From Sphingomonas sanguinis NBRC 13937 (lineage in GTDB: Bacteria > Pseudomonadota > Alphaproteobacteria > Sphingomonadales > Sphingomonadaceae), in assembly GCF_001591005.1 (NCBI RefSeq), contig NZ_BCTY01000003.1:1-64000 (forward strand): a DNA stretch of 64,000 bases, written 5' to 3'. Below, in pieces: positions 38,621 to 48,093 of the stretch (position 1 is the first letter of the stretch; every line of letters starts with the position of its first letter). Made by a program: the position numbers and the translations under genes. Under the pieces are notes generated by a model. That model ran no database searches. It saw only the letters and a program-made list of their open reading frames with translations, and was not told the DNA's origin.

Positions 38621-40227
38621 CCCCGAACCATGACCAGATGATCCACCGGGTCGTGATCGTCGGCGGCGGCACCGCCGGATGGATGGCCGCCGCCGCCTTC
38701 GCGCGCCTCCTCAATAACGGCTATACGCAGGTCACGCTGGTCGAATCCGAGGAGATCGGCACCGTCGGCGTCGGCGAGGCGACGATCCCGCCGATCATCA
38801 CCTTCAACCAGATGCTGGGGCTGGACGAGAACGACTTCCTCGCCAAGACGGCGGGCACGTTCAAGCTGGGTATCGAGTTCATCGACTGGGGCGACAAGGG
38901 CGAGCGCTATTTCCACCCCTTCGGCCGTCACGGCCAGGATCTGCAGGGTGTGCATTTCCATCAGCTGTGGTTGCGCGAGCGCAGCCGCCGCGCGTTGCCG
39001 GACATCGCCGAATGGTCGATGAGCGCCATGGCGGCGCGCGCTGGCAAATTCGGTCGTGCCAAGCCCGATGCGCGCTCGCCGATCCGCGAGCTGTTCTACG
39101 CCTTTCACTTCGACGCTTCGCTCTATGCCCGCTATTTGCGCGGCTATGCCGAACACGGCGGGGTGACGCGGGTCGAGGGGCGGATCGACGCGGTGAACCT
39201 GCGGCCCGAGGATGGCTATGTCGAGGCGGTGATGCTGGCCGATGGACGGCGGATCGAGGGCGATCTGTTCATCGATTGCTCGGGCTTTCGCGGCCTGCTG
39301 ATCGAGGAAGCGCTGGAGACCGGCTATGAGAGTTATGCCCAGTGGCTGCCCTGCGACCGTGCGGTGGCGGCCCCTTGCGCCCTGCCCAACCCGGCCGAGC
39401 CCGATCCCTTCACCCGCTCCACCGCGCGCGAGGCGGGGTGGCAGTGGCGCATTCCGCTCCAGCACCGGATGGGCAATGGCCTGGTCTATTGCAGCGAGTA
39501 TCTCGACGCAGACGCGGCCGAGGCACAGCTGCTCGGCAGCCTGGAGGGCGAGTTGCTGGGCGATCCCCGCCATCTGCGCTTCACCGCCGGGCGTCGGCGC
39601 GAGAGCTGGAACCGCAACGTCGTCGCGCTCGGCCTGTCGAGCGGGTTTCTGGAACCGCTGGAGTCGACCAGCATCCATCTGGTCCAGGCGGCGATCCAGC
39701 GACTGATTGCGCTGTTCCCCGACAAGCGCTTCGACCCCGCCGAGCGGACCGAGTTCAACCGCCAGATGCGCGACCTGTATGAGGATGTGCGCGACTTCAT
39801 CATCCTGCACTATAAAGCGACGCGGCGCAGCGACACGCCCTTCTGGGACCGGGTGCGCACCATGGACGTGCCCGACAGCCTGGCGCGCAAGATGGCGCTG
39901 TGGGCGGGCAAGGGACGGCTGTTCCGCGAAGGCTATGACCTGTTCAGCAACCCCAGCTGGGTTGCCGTATCGCTGGGCCAAGGGATCGTGCCGCAAAGCT
40001 GGGAGCCCGCCGCCGACGCGCTGGACGAGGATCTGGTCGCGCAGGCGCTGGAGCAGATGCGGGTCGGTTATGCCGACACCGCCGCACGAATGCCGAGCCA
40101 TGGCGATTTCCTGCGGATGACCGCGCCCTCGCCGCTCGCCCCCGCGCTGGCACCGGGCCGCCCGGCCGATGGCGGGTTCGATTTCGCACGCACGCCGGGC
40201 GGCGGCGGCAAGGCCCCGCTGCTGTGA
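38617..40227 (+). CDS. Flavin-dependent halogenase family protein (3)
   Basis: A 536-residue paralogue with complete motifs: VVIVGGGTAGWMAA, K83 in GTFKLGIEFIDW, W-x-W-x-I-P as GWQWRIPLQH, and FLEPLESTSIHL. It is longer than copy 1 by a Pro/Gly/Ala-rich tail (after about residue 500). The ATG overlaps the stop of copy 2. Together with copy 1 it could be a true halogenase; different substrates are likely because the two differ in the loop after the lysine. Their setting beside glycosidases and TonB receptors is known from Caulobacterales, Xanthomonas and sphingomonads, but no physiological role is agreed. Confidence 0.92.
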   Translation: MTPNHDQMIHRVVIVGGGTAGWMAAAAFARLLNNGYTQVTLVESEEIGTVGVGEATIPPIITFNQMLGLDENDFLAKTAGTFKLGIEFIDWGDKGERYFHPFGRHGQDLQGVHFHQLWLRERSRRALPDIAEWSMSAMAARAGKFGRAKPDARSPIRELFYAFHFDASLYARYLRGYAEHGGVTRVEGRIDAVNLRPEDGYVEAVMLADGRRIEGDLFIDCSGFRGLLIEEALETGYESYAQWLPCDRAVAAPCALPNPAEPDPFTRSTAREAGWQWRIPLQHRMGNGLVYCSEYLDADAAEAQLLGSLEGELLGDPRHLRFTAGRRRESWNRNVVALGLSSGFLEPLESTSIHLVQAAIQRLIALFPDKRFDPAERTEFNRQMRDLYEDVRDFIILHYKATRRSDTPFWDRVRTMDVPDSLARKMALWAGKGRLFREGYDLFSNPSWVAVSLGQGIVPQSWEPAADALDEDLVAQALEQMRVGYADTAARMPSHGDFLRMTAPSPLAPALAPGRPADGGFDFARTPGGGGKAPLL

Positions 40228-42017
40228 AGCGCATCGCCCTTCCCCTCCTGGCCCTGGCCGGCATCGGCGCCACCGACGCGCCGGGCCCGCATCTCAACCA
40301 GGTCGGTTTTCGCCCCGACACCGCCAAGCGCGCGATCCTGGCGGCCAGCGGCAGGCGGCCCCTGCCCTGGGAGGTGCTGGACGAAGCGGGGCAGGTCGTC
40401 GCGCGTGGCCAGACCACACCGTTCGGCGCGGATGCCGCGTCGGGCGACAGGGTGCATCAGATCGACTTCGGCTCCTTCGCCACGCCCGGCCGCTATCGCC
40501 TGCGCGTCGACGGGCGGACCAGCCATGACTTCACGATCGGCGCGGACGTGTACCGCCCGCTCGCCCGCGCCTCGCTCAATTTCTTCTATCAGCAGCGCGC
40601 CGGGATCGCGATCGATGCACGCTATGCCGGGGGGACCCAATGGGCGCGCGCGGCGGGTCATGCCAAAGAGGTCGTGACCTGCTTCAAGGGCCCGGATCTG
40701 GCGGGCACCGTCTGGCCGGGCTGCCCCTATCAGCTCGACGTGACCGGCGGCTGGTATGATGCGGGCGACCAGGGCAAATATGTCGTCAATGGCGGCATCG
40801 CGCTGTGGATGCTGCAAAATCTCTATGAGGTCGATGCGGGCTCGCCCCCCTTCCCCGACGGCTCGGCCGCGCTGCCCGAGGCGGGGAACGGCATCAACGA
40901 CCTGCTGGACGAGACGCGCTGGGAAATGCGGTTCCTGCTGGCGATGCAGGTGCCCGATGGCCAGACGCTGGCGCTACCGGTCGGACGGCAAGGGCGCGGG
41001 CCGTATCGGCTGAGCCCGGTCGATGCCGGCGGCATGGCCCATCACAAGGTCGCCGACCGCAACTGGACCCGATTGCCCACCGCGCCCGCCGACGACCGCG
41101 AGGAGCGGCTGCTCTATCCGCCCAGCACCGCCGCGACGCTGAACCTCGCGGCGACCGCCGCGCAATGTTCGCGCATCTGGCGGGGCATCGACAACGCCTT
41201 TGCCAAACGCTGCCTGGTGGCGGCGGGCAAGGCCTATCAGGCGGCGCTGCGCAACCCGGATATCTATGCCGCGCAGGCCTTTACCGGCAGCGGCGGCTAT
41301 GGCGACAATGATCTGTCGGACGAGCTCTATTGGGCGACGGCCGAGCTCTATGCCGCGACCGGCATGCCCGAACTGGCCGAGGCGCTGCACCAGATGCCGC
41401 TCCACGCCGCCGCCCTGTCGGGCGAACCCGGCTGGGGATCGACCGCGGCGCTGGGCACGATCACGCTGGCCACCGCGACTGGCGTCATGCCCACCGAACG
41501 GGCGGCGGCGCGCGCCAAGCTGGTCGCGCTGGCCGACCGCTTCCTGGCGGAGGAAGCGCAATCGGGCTATCACATCCCCTATGCTGCGACCGCCTACCAC
41601 TGGGGCTCGAACAGCGGCATTCTGGGGCGGGGCATGATCCTGGCGCTGGCGGCGCGGTTCACCGGACAGGCGCGCTACCGCGACGGCGCGGTCGATGCGA
41701 TGGATTATGTGTTGGGTCGCAATCCGCTCGACCAAAGCTATGTCAGCGGCTTCGGGTGGAAGCCGATGCAGCACCCGCATCACCGTTTCTGGGCGCACCA
41801 GTTCGACGCGAAAATGCCCGGCCCGCCGCCCGGCGTGCTGAGCGGCGGCGCGAACAGCACCGTCTTTCCCGAGGCGTCCGCCTCGCTGCAAGGACATTGG
41901 GTGGCCATGCGCTGCTGGATCGACGATGCGCGCGCCTATGCGCATAACGAGGTCGCGATCAACTGGAACGCGCCGCTCGTCTGGCTGGCCAGCGACCTGG
42001 CCGCACCGGCACACTGA
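40224..42017 (+). CDS. Glycoside hydrolase family 9 enzyme with N-terminal Ig-like domain
   Basis: A 597-residue secreted enzyme beginning at a GTG that overlaps the halogenase stop (GTGA). A short signal peptide (IALPLLALAGIGATDA) is followed by a cellulase N-terminal Ig-like domain (HLNQVGFRPDTAKRAIL to about residue 100) and an (alpha/alpha)6 barrel. Family-9 catalytic residues: D179 and D182 in GGWYDAGDQGKY, and E576 in HNEVAINWNAPL; NPHH-like PHHRFWAH is also present. GH9 enzymes cleave beta-1,4-glucan; members with this Ig domain include endoglucanases and exo-acting beta-glucosidases. It works with the GH1 enzyme encoded next. Confidence 0.93.
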   Translation: MKRIALPLLALAGIGATDAPGPHLNQVGFRPDTAKRAILAASGRRPLPWEVLDEAGQVVARGQTTPFGADAASGDRVHQIDFGSFATPGRYRLRVDGRTSHDFTIGADVYRPLARASLNFFYQQRAGIAIDARYAGGTQWARAAGHAKEVVTCFKGPDLAGTVWPGCPYQLDVTGGWYDAGDQGKYVVNGGIALWMLQNLYEVDAGSPPFPDGSAALPEAGNGINDLLDETRWEMRFLLAMQVPDGQTLALPVGRQGRGPYRLSPVDAGGMAHHKVADRNWTRLPTAPADDREERLLYPPSTAATLNLAATAAQCSRIWRGIDNAFAKRCLVAAGKAYQAALRNPDIYAAQAFTGSGGYGDNDLSDELYWATAELYAATGMPELAEALHQMPLHAAALSGEPGWGSTAALGTITLATATGVMPTERAAARAKLVALADRFLAEEAQSGYHIPYAATAYHWGSNSGILGRGMILALAARFTGQARYRDGAVDAMDYVLGRNPLDQSYVSGFGWKPMQHPHHRFWAHQFDAKMPGPPPGVLSGGANSTVFPEASASLQGHWVAMRCWIDDARAYAHNEVAINWNAPLVWLASDLAAPAH

Positions 42018-42055
42018 ATTTCCACCATTTCCAAGATTTTCGGAGAGGATTAATT

Positions 42056-43501
42056 ATGGATCGTCGTAATTTCATGAAGACCGGCATGGCGATGGGCGGT
42101 GCCGCGCTCGCCACCGGCGGCGGCACGCTGGCCGCCACGCGCGCGGCCGCCGCCACGGCGTCGGACCTGAGCTTTCCCAAGGACTTCCTCTGGGGTTGCG
42201 CCACCGCCTCCTACCAGATCGAGGGTGCGGTCAAGGAAGACGGGCGCGGCCTGACCAACTGGGATGTGTTCTCGCACACCCCCGGCAAGGTCGCGAACAA
42301 CGACACCGGCGACGTCGCCTGCGACAGCTATCACCGCTATAACGAGGACATCGCGCTCCTGAAAAATCTGGGCGTGAAGGCGTATCGTATGTCGATCGCC
42401 TGGTCGCGCATCTTCCCCGAGGGTCGCGGCAAGTTCAACCAGAAGGGCCTCGATTACTACAACCGCGTGATCGATGCGCTGCTGGCGGCGGGCATCCAGC
42501 CCAATGTCACCATGTTCCACTGGGACCTGCCTCAGGCGCTGCCCGGCGGCTGGCAGAATCGCGACACCGCGAAGGCGTTCGCCGACTATGCGGGCTTCAT
42601 GGCGGGCAAGCTGTCCGACCGCGTCCACCGCTTCATGACGGTCAACGAGCTGCGCTGCTTCACCGACCTTGGCCATATGGTCGGCATCCACGCGCCGGGC
42701 CTGAAGCTGCCCCAGGCGCAGGTCAACCAGGTCCGCCACCATGGCTGTCTGGCGCACGGGCTGGGCGTGCAGGCGATCCGCGCCAACGCCAAGGCGGGCA
42801 CCGAGGTCGGCATCGCCGACAATGCCAGCATCTTCGTCCCCGTCATCGAGACGCCTGAGCATATCGAGGCGACGAAGAAGGCGATGCGCGAAGAGAACGC
42901 GATGTTCCTGACCGCCGTCATGGAGGGCAAATATACCGACGCTTATCTGAAGAGCGCCGGGGCCGACGCGCCCAAGGTGCAGGCGGGCGACATGGCCGCC
43001 ATCGCCAGCCCGCTCGATTTCGTCGCGCTGAACATCTACACGCCGACCTTCGTGAAGGCGAACCCGGAAGACCCGCGCGGGTATACCCCGTTGCCGCATT
43101 TGGATCATTCGCCGCGCATGGCCTCGCCCTGGCTCTATGTCGGCCCCGAAGCCGCCTATTGGGGCGTGCGTGCGGTCAGCGAAATGTGGAACCCCAAGGC
43201 GATCTACATCTCGGAAAACGGCACCTCGGCCGACGACAAGCTGAACGACAAGGGGCTGGTCGATGACGGCGACCGGATCATGTATCTGCGCAACTATCTG
43301 GGCCAGTTCCGCCGCGCCGCCGTCGAGGGATACCCGCTCAAGGGCTATTTCCTGTGGAGCTTGATGGACAATTTCGAATGGGCCGACGGTTACGCCCTGC
43401 GCTTCGGCCTGCACCATGTCGACTATGCGACCCAGAAGCGCACGCCCAAGCTGAGCGCCCAGTGGTATAAGGAACTGATCCGCCGCAACGCGCTGGTCTG
43501 A
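42056..43501 (+). CDS. Glycoside hydrolase family 1 beta-glucosidase, Tat-exported
   Basis: A 481-residue enzyme with a twin-arginine signal (DRRNFMKTGMAMGGAAL). The barrel starts with FPKDFLWGCATASYQIEGAV and contains the motif MFHWDLPQAL. The nucleophile is E387 in YISENGTSA. The acid/base Glu is E198 in TVNELRCF, where most family members have Asn-Glu-Pro. The sequence ends with the usual SLMDNFEWADGY. It would release glucose from beta-glucosides or cellobiose produced by the GH9 enzyme in the periplasm. It is the last gene of the operon, with a terminator 22 bases downstream. Confidence 0.95.
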   Translation: MDRRNFMKTGMAMGGAALATGGGTLAATRAAAATASDLSFPKDFLWGCATASYQIEGAVKEDGRGLTNWDVFSHTPGKVANNDTGDVACDSYHRYNEDIALLKNLGVKAYRMSIAWSRIFPEGRGKFNQKGLDYYNRVIDALLAAGIQPNVTMFHWDLPQALPGGWQNRDTAKAFADYAGFMAGKLSDRVHRFMTVNELRCFTDLGHMVGIHAPGLKLPQAQVNQVRHHGCLAHGLGVQAIRANAKAGTEVGIADNASIFVPVIETPEHIEATKKAMREENAMFLTAVMEGKYTDAYLKSAGADAPKVQAGDMAAIASPLDFVALNIYTPTFVKANPEDPRGYTPLPHLDHSPRMASPWLYVGPEAAYWGVRAVSEMWNPKAIYISENGTSADDKLNDKGLVDDGDRIMYLRNYLGQFRRAAVEGYPLKGYFLWSLMDNFEWADGYALRFGLHHVDYATQKRTPKLSAQWYKELIRRNALV

Positions 43502-43522
43502 TCCTGCCCATAGCGAAGAAAG

Positions 43523-43557
43523 AACCCCGCCGGTCGAAGGATCGGCGGGGTTTTTTC
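43523..43557 (+). terminator. Rho-independent terminator of the halogenase/GH operon
   Basis: CCCCGCCGGTC and GATCGGCGGGG form the stem around GAAG, followed by TTTTTTCC. Confidence 0.88.
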
Positions 43558-43576
43558 CTGTGCGGTCGCGGCCCCC

Positions 43577-43616
43577 AAGAAAAAGGGCAAGGACGGCGAT
43601 CTGCCATCCTTGCCCC
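43577..43616 (-). terminator. Rho-independent terminator of TonB receptor (2)
   Basis: On the minus strand GGGCAAGGATGGC and GCCGTCCTTGCCC pair with one mismatch around AGATC and are followed by TTTTTCTT. It lies 52 bases beyond the receptor stop codon. A shorter hairpin without a T tract lies at 43642-43659. Confidence 0.82.
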
Positions 43617-43667
43617 GAAAGTTTCCCTTGGGGAATGGGAAGGCGGGCCGAAACCCGCCTGATCGGG

Positions 43668-46577
43668 TCAGAAGCGGAAGCGCACGCCCAGACCGTAGTA
43701 CCGGCCTTCGTCCCGCACGTCGCGCGGATAGGACAGGCCGTTGCCATAGCTACGATAATTGTTGAACGGCTTTGCCAGAATATTGGCCAAGTCGAAGGCG
43801 ATCGTGATTTCCTTGGTCATGTTATAGTTGAAGCCGAAGTCAAGCCGCTGGATGCGGGTCGTACCCTCGCCATTGTAGAAACCGTCACCGTTGATGAAGT
43901 TTCCGTTCAGATAGGCGTCGCGATTGTTGAACGACAAGCGGGTCGACACATCGCCCTTCTCATAGAAGAGCGCGATATTGTAGGTCCACTTCGACAAGCC
44001 CGTGATCGGCACGAACGGCGGCTCCGTCGTCCCACCGCTCGAGGCGAACAAATTGGCCGGGTAACGCTGCTTTCCTTCCAGATAGGTGACATTCGCCTGC
44101 ACGCCGAAGCCGCTCCACAGGCCCGGCAGGAAGTCGAAGAAGGTCTGGCCGCCGACCTCGATGCCCTTGATACGACCCTTGCCGGCATTTTCCGGGCGGC
44201 TGATTTCGATCAGGCCATAAAAGGGATCTATGGTGCGATTGACATAATTGTCGATGAACCCGTCGAGATCGCGGTAGAAGACGGCCGCCGTCAGCGACGC
44301 GGTCGGCGAGAAGTAATATTCGACCGTCGCATCATAATTGTTCGAGACCAACGGCCGCAGGTTCGGATTGCCGCCGCTGCCATAGGCGTTGGGCCGCGTG
44401 TTCAGACCCGCCGGAAAACGAGGGTCGAGCGGCTGGTCGGGCACGACCTGCTGGGTATTCTGGGTGATGTTCAGGGCGGGGTTCAGCTGGCCGAACTGGG
44501 GCTTGGTTCGCGTCTTGGTGATACCGAAGCGAATCTGCAGCTTGTCGTTCGGCCGAATGCGCAGCGAGATGTTGGGCAGGATATCGACATAGTTGGCGCG
44601 CGTGCGGCGTACCTCGCTGCGGCGAACATTGTCGAACAGCACCGTCGAGATGCCACTATACTCGCCCACCGTATTGACGACGCGGGTGCCAATCATACCG
44701 TCGAACCGTACCGAGCCGATGTTGAACTCGTACTTGGCCTGCCCGTAAAAGGCATAGGTCTGTTCGGTCGCATAGAAGGCGGCCAACGGGTCCAGTTGGA
44801 CCTCGGGCGTCGAGAAGCGGTTCAGCGCGTCGCGATAACCCTGATCGCTCGGATTGCCCGCCACCAACCGCTGCAGCGCGTCAAAGGCATATTGGCGAAG
44901 CTGTGGCGCATTGCCCGCGATCCCGTCCCGCGACGGCATCAGCCAGCTCGTGAAGGCCTGATTGCCACGGAACGCATTCTGCGTCAGCGCCAGATCACCG
45001 ACCGGCACCTGCGCCAGCGGGATCGCCAACGGCTCGGTATAGGCATAGCGATTGCCGCGCTTCAGCGACGCATCGCGATCGGTCCAGCGGATACCGAATT
45101 GCAGCTTGGGCAGCAGCAGGAGATCGGTGTCCAGGTCCAGGTCGGTGCGCCACTGCCACCCCTTGCCCTGTACGCGGTAGGTCGCCTCGAAATAACCGCG
45201 CCAGAGATAATTGGCCGGGTTGGTATTGTCGAAGCCGGGCAGGTCGAACGACACGCCATCCTTGACGAAGAAATTGACGTTCGCGACCGGCGCCTTGGTG
45301 AAGGCCGTGTCGAAGCTCCACTCGTCCGAGCCGTATTGCGAGAAGGTATAGGCGAGATCGGTCGACAGATGCGCCCGGCCGATATCCCATTTGGCGCCAC
45401 CCGCCGCCTGATACGTATCCGTGTATCCCTTGACGGTGCTGCGATACGCTTCGGGACGGTAGCCCCCGGTCTTGGTCAGGCTCTCCACCTGAAGTGGCTC
45501 ATTCGGACGCAACACGACATTGCTCAGCGTCGGATTGTTGTCGAGCAGCGGAACACGGAACCAGTCGTTCGCGACTTCGCCGCGATAGCTCTGGTAGAGG
45601 AAGTCGTAATAGAGTTCGAGATTGTGGGCCGGACGCCACTGGACACTGGCGTTGACCGCCGGACGCCAGCGCTTGCCACTGTCATTGTAGACGCCGACGG
45701 CGGTCGGAATCTGGAAGTCGCGACCCACCGAGGTCGGCAGGACCGTCGTCCCGGTCGTCGGCTTGTTCGTATTGCCCTCGCCCCAGCGAACCGCGTTGCG
45801 ATACTGTGCCTGGGTATAGACGGCGTTGATCAGCCAGCCGACCTCGCCGATGGGGGTATCGGCGCGCTGGCTGATAAGCAGGTTGCCCAGCGGGTCGAAC
45901 TTCTTCGACTGGTCGTTATAGGTGCCGCGAAGGCCGCCCGCGATCGTGAAGCCCTTCTCGAAATCGAAAGGCCGACGCGACCGCACGTTGATGAGGCCCG
46001 CCAGACCCGGCTCCAGCAAATCGGCCGTGCCCGACTTGTAGACCTCGAGACCAGCCAGCGCCCCGGCCGGGAAATCCTGAAGCGCGACGCCCCGGCCCTC
46101 GGCAGTGAAGATGTCGCGGCCGTTGAAGGTCGTCGCCACGTCGGGGAGACCGCGGACCAGCACCTGCGTCACTTCGTCGCTGTAGCGGCTGACCTGGATA
46201 CCGGTCACGCGCGCCAGCGATTCGGCCGCCGTATTGTCGGGCAGTTTCCCGATGTCCTGCGCCACGATCGCGTCGAGGATCGCGTCTGAATTGCGCTTGA
46301 TCGACTGCGCGCTGCCCAGGCTGGCGCGAAAGCCGGTCACGACGATGTCGCGCGGATCGACCTCCGCCTGGGGCAGGCCGGTGGTCGAGGCCTGGACCGG
46401 GCTGCGGTCCGGGACTTCGGCGATATCCTGCTGGATTCCGGCTTTTGTCTGCGCTTCGGTCTGGCTGGCGGTGTCGTCGGCCTGCTTCTGCTGTCCCGGT
46501 GCAGCGGCCTGCGCCATGGCGGGCGTGGCGAGCAACGCGAACGGCGCGACCGACAGCAACAAGACATGATGCTTCAT
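43668..46577 (-). CDS. TonB-dependent receptor, Xanthomonas/Caulobacter carbohydrate type (2)
   Basis: A 969-residue outer-membrane transporter. The start (MKHHVLLLSVAPFALLATPA) gives a clean signal peptide and follows GAGGGG; the longer frame to 46661 does not. The TonB-box-like segment is DIVVTGF, and the plug signature FRASLGSAQSIKRNSDAILD with KLPDNTAAESLARVTGI is the same subfamily as receptor 1. The barrel ends YGLGVRFRF. It converges on the GH1 gene and is followed upstream by the arabinanase gene on the same strand, so it probably imports a plant-glycan oligosaccharide. Confidence 0.93.
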   Translation of the reverse strand: MKHHVLLLSVAPFALLATPAMAQAAAPGQQKQADDTASQTEAQTKAGIQQDIAEVPDRSPVQASTTGLPQAEVDPRDIVVTGFRASLGSAQSIKRNSDAILDAIVAQDIGKLPDNTAAESLARVTGIQVSRYSDEVTQVLVRGLPDVATTFNGRDIFTAEGRGVALQDFPAGALAGLEVYKSGTADLLEPGLAGLINVRSRRPFDFEKGFTIAGGLRGTYNDQSKKFDPLGNLLISQRADTPIGEVGWLINAVYTQAQYRNAVRWGEGNTNKPTTGTTVLPTSVGRDFQIPTAVGVYNDSGKRWRPAVNASVQWRPAHNLELYYDFLYQSYRGEVANDWFRVPLLDNNPTLSNVVLRPNEPLQVESLTKTGGYRPEAYRSTVKGYTDTYQAAGGAKWDIGRAHLSTDLAYTFSQYGSDEWSFDTAFTKAPVANVNFFVKDGVSFDLPGFDNTNPANYLWRGYFEATYRVQGKGWQWRTDLDLDTDLLLLPKLQFGIRWTDRDASLKRGNRYAYTEPLAIPLAQVPVGDLALTQNAFRGNQAFTSWLMPSRDGIAGNAPQLRQYAFDALQRLVAGNPSDQGYRDALNRFSTPEVQLDPLAAFYATEQTYAFYGQAKYEFNIGSVRFDGMIGTRVVNTVGEYSGISTVLFDNVRRSEVRRTRANYVDILPNISLRIRPNDKLQIRFGITKTRTKPQFGQLNPALNITQNTQQVVPDQPLDPRFPAGLNTRPNAYGSGGNPNLRPLVSNNYDATVEYYFSPTASLTAAVFYRDLDGFIDNYVNRTIDPFYGLIEISRPENAGKGRIKGIEVGGQTFFDFLPGLWSGFGVQANVTYLEGKQRYPANLFASSGGTTEPPFVPITGLSKWTYNIALFYEKGDVSTRLSFNNRDAYLNGNFINGDGFYNGEGTTRIQRLDFGFNYNMTKEITIAFDLANILAKPFNNYRSYGNGLSYPRDVRDEGRYYGLGVRFRF

Positions 46578-46882
46578 CAGGAATCCCCTCAAACTGGCCC
46601 GAGTTTTCGGTGCCCACGGGATCATTTGTCTGACTATCATTCCGTTGGTCAAGACTAGCATGACAAAATAATGAAACGAACGTCACGCCGTGGATTCTTG
46701 GCCACACCTCAGAAATCCGCAGAAGCCCGAGCGTTAGCGCCACCATGGAATTTTACGGAGCGTAATCAGATAGTAGGCAGACCCGCTTGGGCACGAGGCC
46801 CGCCCTTCTCTTGTCTGCTTATTGCTAATGAGACGACGCCGAGCCGATTTTGCAGTTGACTCGGGTGACGAGGCTTCTTCCG
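46578..46882. other. Gene-free stretch before TonB receptor (2)
   Basis: These 305 bases between the receptor start and the end of the GH43 gene hold no credible coding frame; a 62-codon plus-strand frame has no coding character. The region is more AT-rich than its surroundings around 46630-46680, as expected of a promoter, but I cannot place a -35/-10 pair with confidence. Confidence 0.5.
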
Positions 46883-47938
46883 CTAGGGCGTCTCTCGCTC
46901 CACTACCGGCCAGCCTGCCGCATCCCAGTGCAGCGGTTCGATCCGTAGCGTGGGGGCGCCTCCCGCCTCCGAATCATACGCATGGTGGACCAGATAATCC
47001 CGCCCATCGCGGTCCCGGAGCACGGCGGCATGGCCGGGCCCACGGAAGCGGTCGCGCCCCTCGGCATCGGCCCGAAGCAGCACCGTGCCGCCGCCATCGC
47101 GCATCGCACGCCCGGCACGGTCGACATAGGGCCCCTCCATCGAACGCGCTCGACCTACGCGAAGGTGATAGCTGCTCTTCACGCCCCGGCAGCAATAGTC
47201 GAACGAGACGATCAGCCAGTACCAGCCGCCATGATCGATGATGAACGGCGCCTCGATTGCGTCCTCTCGCTCGGTCGTCGCGCGCCGGGCGATCATCGTC
47301 GGCTTGGCGCCGTCGGCGGGCTTTCCGCTGCGCGGATCGAGCCGGACCAACTGGATACCGCCCCAGAAACTGCCAAAGGTCAGCCATTGACCGCCTTGGC
47401 GATCCTGCACGAAATTGGGATCGATCGCATTGAAATCATCCCCCGTGTGCGATGCGATGACCAGCCCCTCGTCGCGCCACCCGTAATTCGGGCTACCGGG
47501 GTCGAGCGTGGCCGCCGTCGCCAAGCCGATGACCGAGCGCTGCTGGCCGAAGCTGGAAATCGAGTAATAGAGGCGATAGCGACCGCCGACCCGCGATATG
47601 TCGGGTGCCCACATCTCCCGTGCGGCCGGAACCATCGCCTGCGCCCATCCGGGTATCGCCGCCAGCGGCGATGGCAACGGCGTCCAGTGCCGCAAATCGC
47701 GCGACATGCGGGCGACGAGCGGCCGTCGGTCACGCTGCCCGGTCGAATAGGCGTAATAGCGATCGCCCTGGCAGATCAGGACCGGATCATGCGTCGGCAC
47801 GATATCACCCGACAACCGAAGCGACGGCGACCGAGCGCCCGGCGCCGATCGCAGCGCCTGCATCCCGACCAGCATCGTTCCCGCCACCAACAGCAGACGC
47901 AGGACCTTCAGGCTATGCGATCGCCCCAGATGGCGCAT
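46883..47938 (-). CDS. Endo-1,5-alpha-L-arabinanase-like GH43 enzyme
   Basis: A 351-residue secreted five-bladed propeller enzyme that would cut the arabinan backbone of pectin. The ATG at 47938 lies ten bases after GGGGGA; a TTG at 47947 is the alternative. An N-terminal hydrophobic segment (VLRLLLVAGTMLVGMQAL) acts as signal or anchor. Catalytic residues: D51 in PTHDPVLI, D173 in AIDPNFVQD and E229 in IEAPFIIDH, with EMWAPDIS and YCCRGVKSSYHLRVGRS-like motifs typical of arabinanases. It lies upstream of receptor 2 on the same strand and may supply its substrate. Confidence 0.92.
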   Translation of the reverse strand: MRHLGRSHSLKVLRLLLVAGTMLVGMQALRSAPGARSPSLRLSGDIVPTHDPVLICQGDRYYAYSTGQRDRRPLVARMSRDLRHWTPLPSPLAAIPGWAQAMVPAAREMWAPDISRVGGRYRLYYSISSFGQQRSVIGLATAATLDPGSPNYGWRDEGLVIASHTGDDFNAIDPNFVQDRQGGQWLTFGSFWGGIQLVRLDPRSGKPADGAKPTMIARRATTEREDAIEAPFIIDHGGWYWLIVSFDYCCRGVKSSYHLRVGRARSMEGPYVDRAGRAMRDGGGTVLLRADAEGRDRFRGPGHAAVLRDRDGRDYLVHHAYDSEAGGAPTLRIEPLHWDAAGWPVVERETP

Positions 47939-48093
47939 CGTCGGCAAATCCCCCTTGATGACCGGCGCAGGGCTGGCGCGATCTTATAGAAGCCGCGAAC
48001 TATAGTCCGACATTTCAACACGCAAGCGCGCTTTGCGCACTCCCGCCCTCTCCGCCTCTTGTCGAGCGGGAAGGGACACGGCATCAAGCCGCC

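Noticed and set aside
46599..46619. An imperfect palindrome GGCCCGAGTTTTCGGTGCC near the receptor 2 start, considered as a LacI-type operator
   Set aside because: The half-sites are offset by one base and no central CG is present; chance is as likely.
46671..46859. A 62-codon plus-strand frame upstream of TonB receptor 2
   Set aside because: It shows no coding bias and no ribosome site, and it lies in the expected promoter region.
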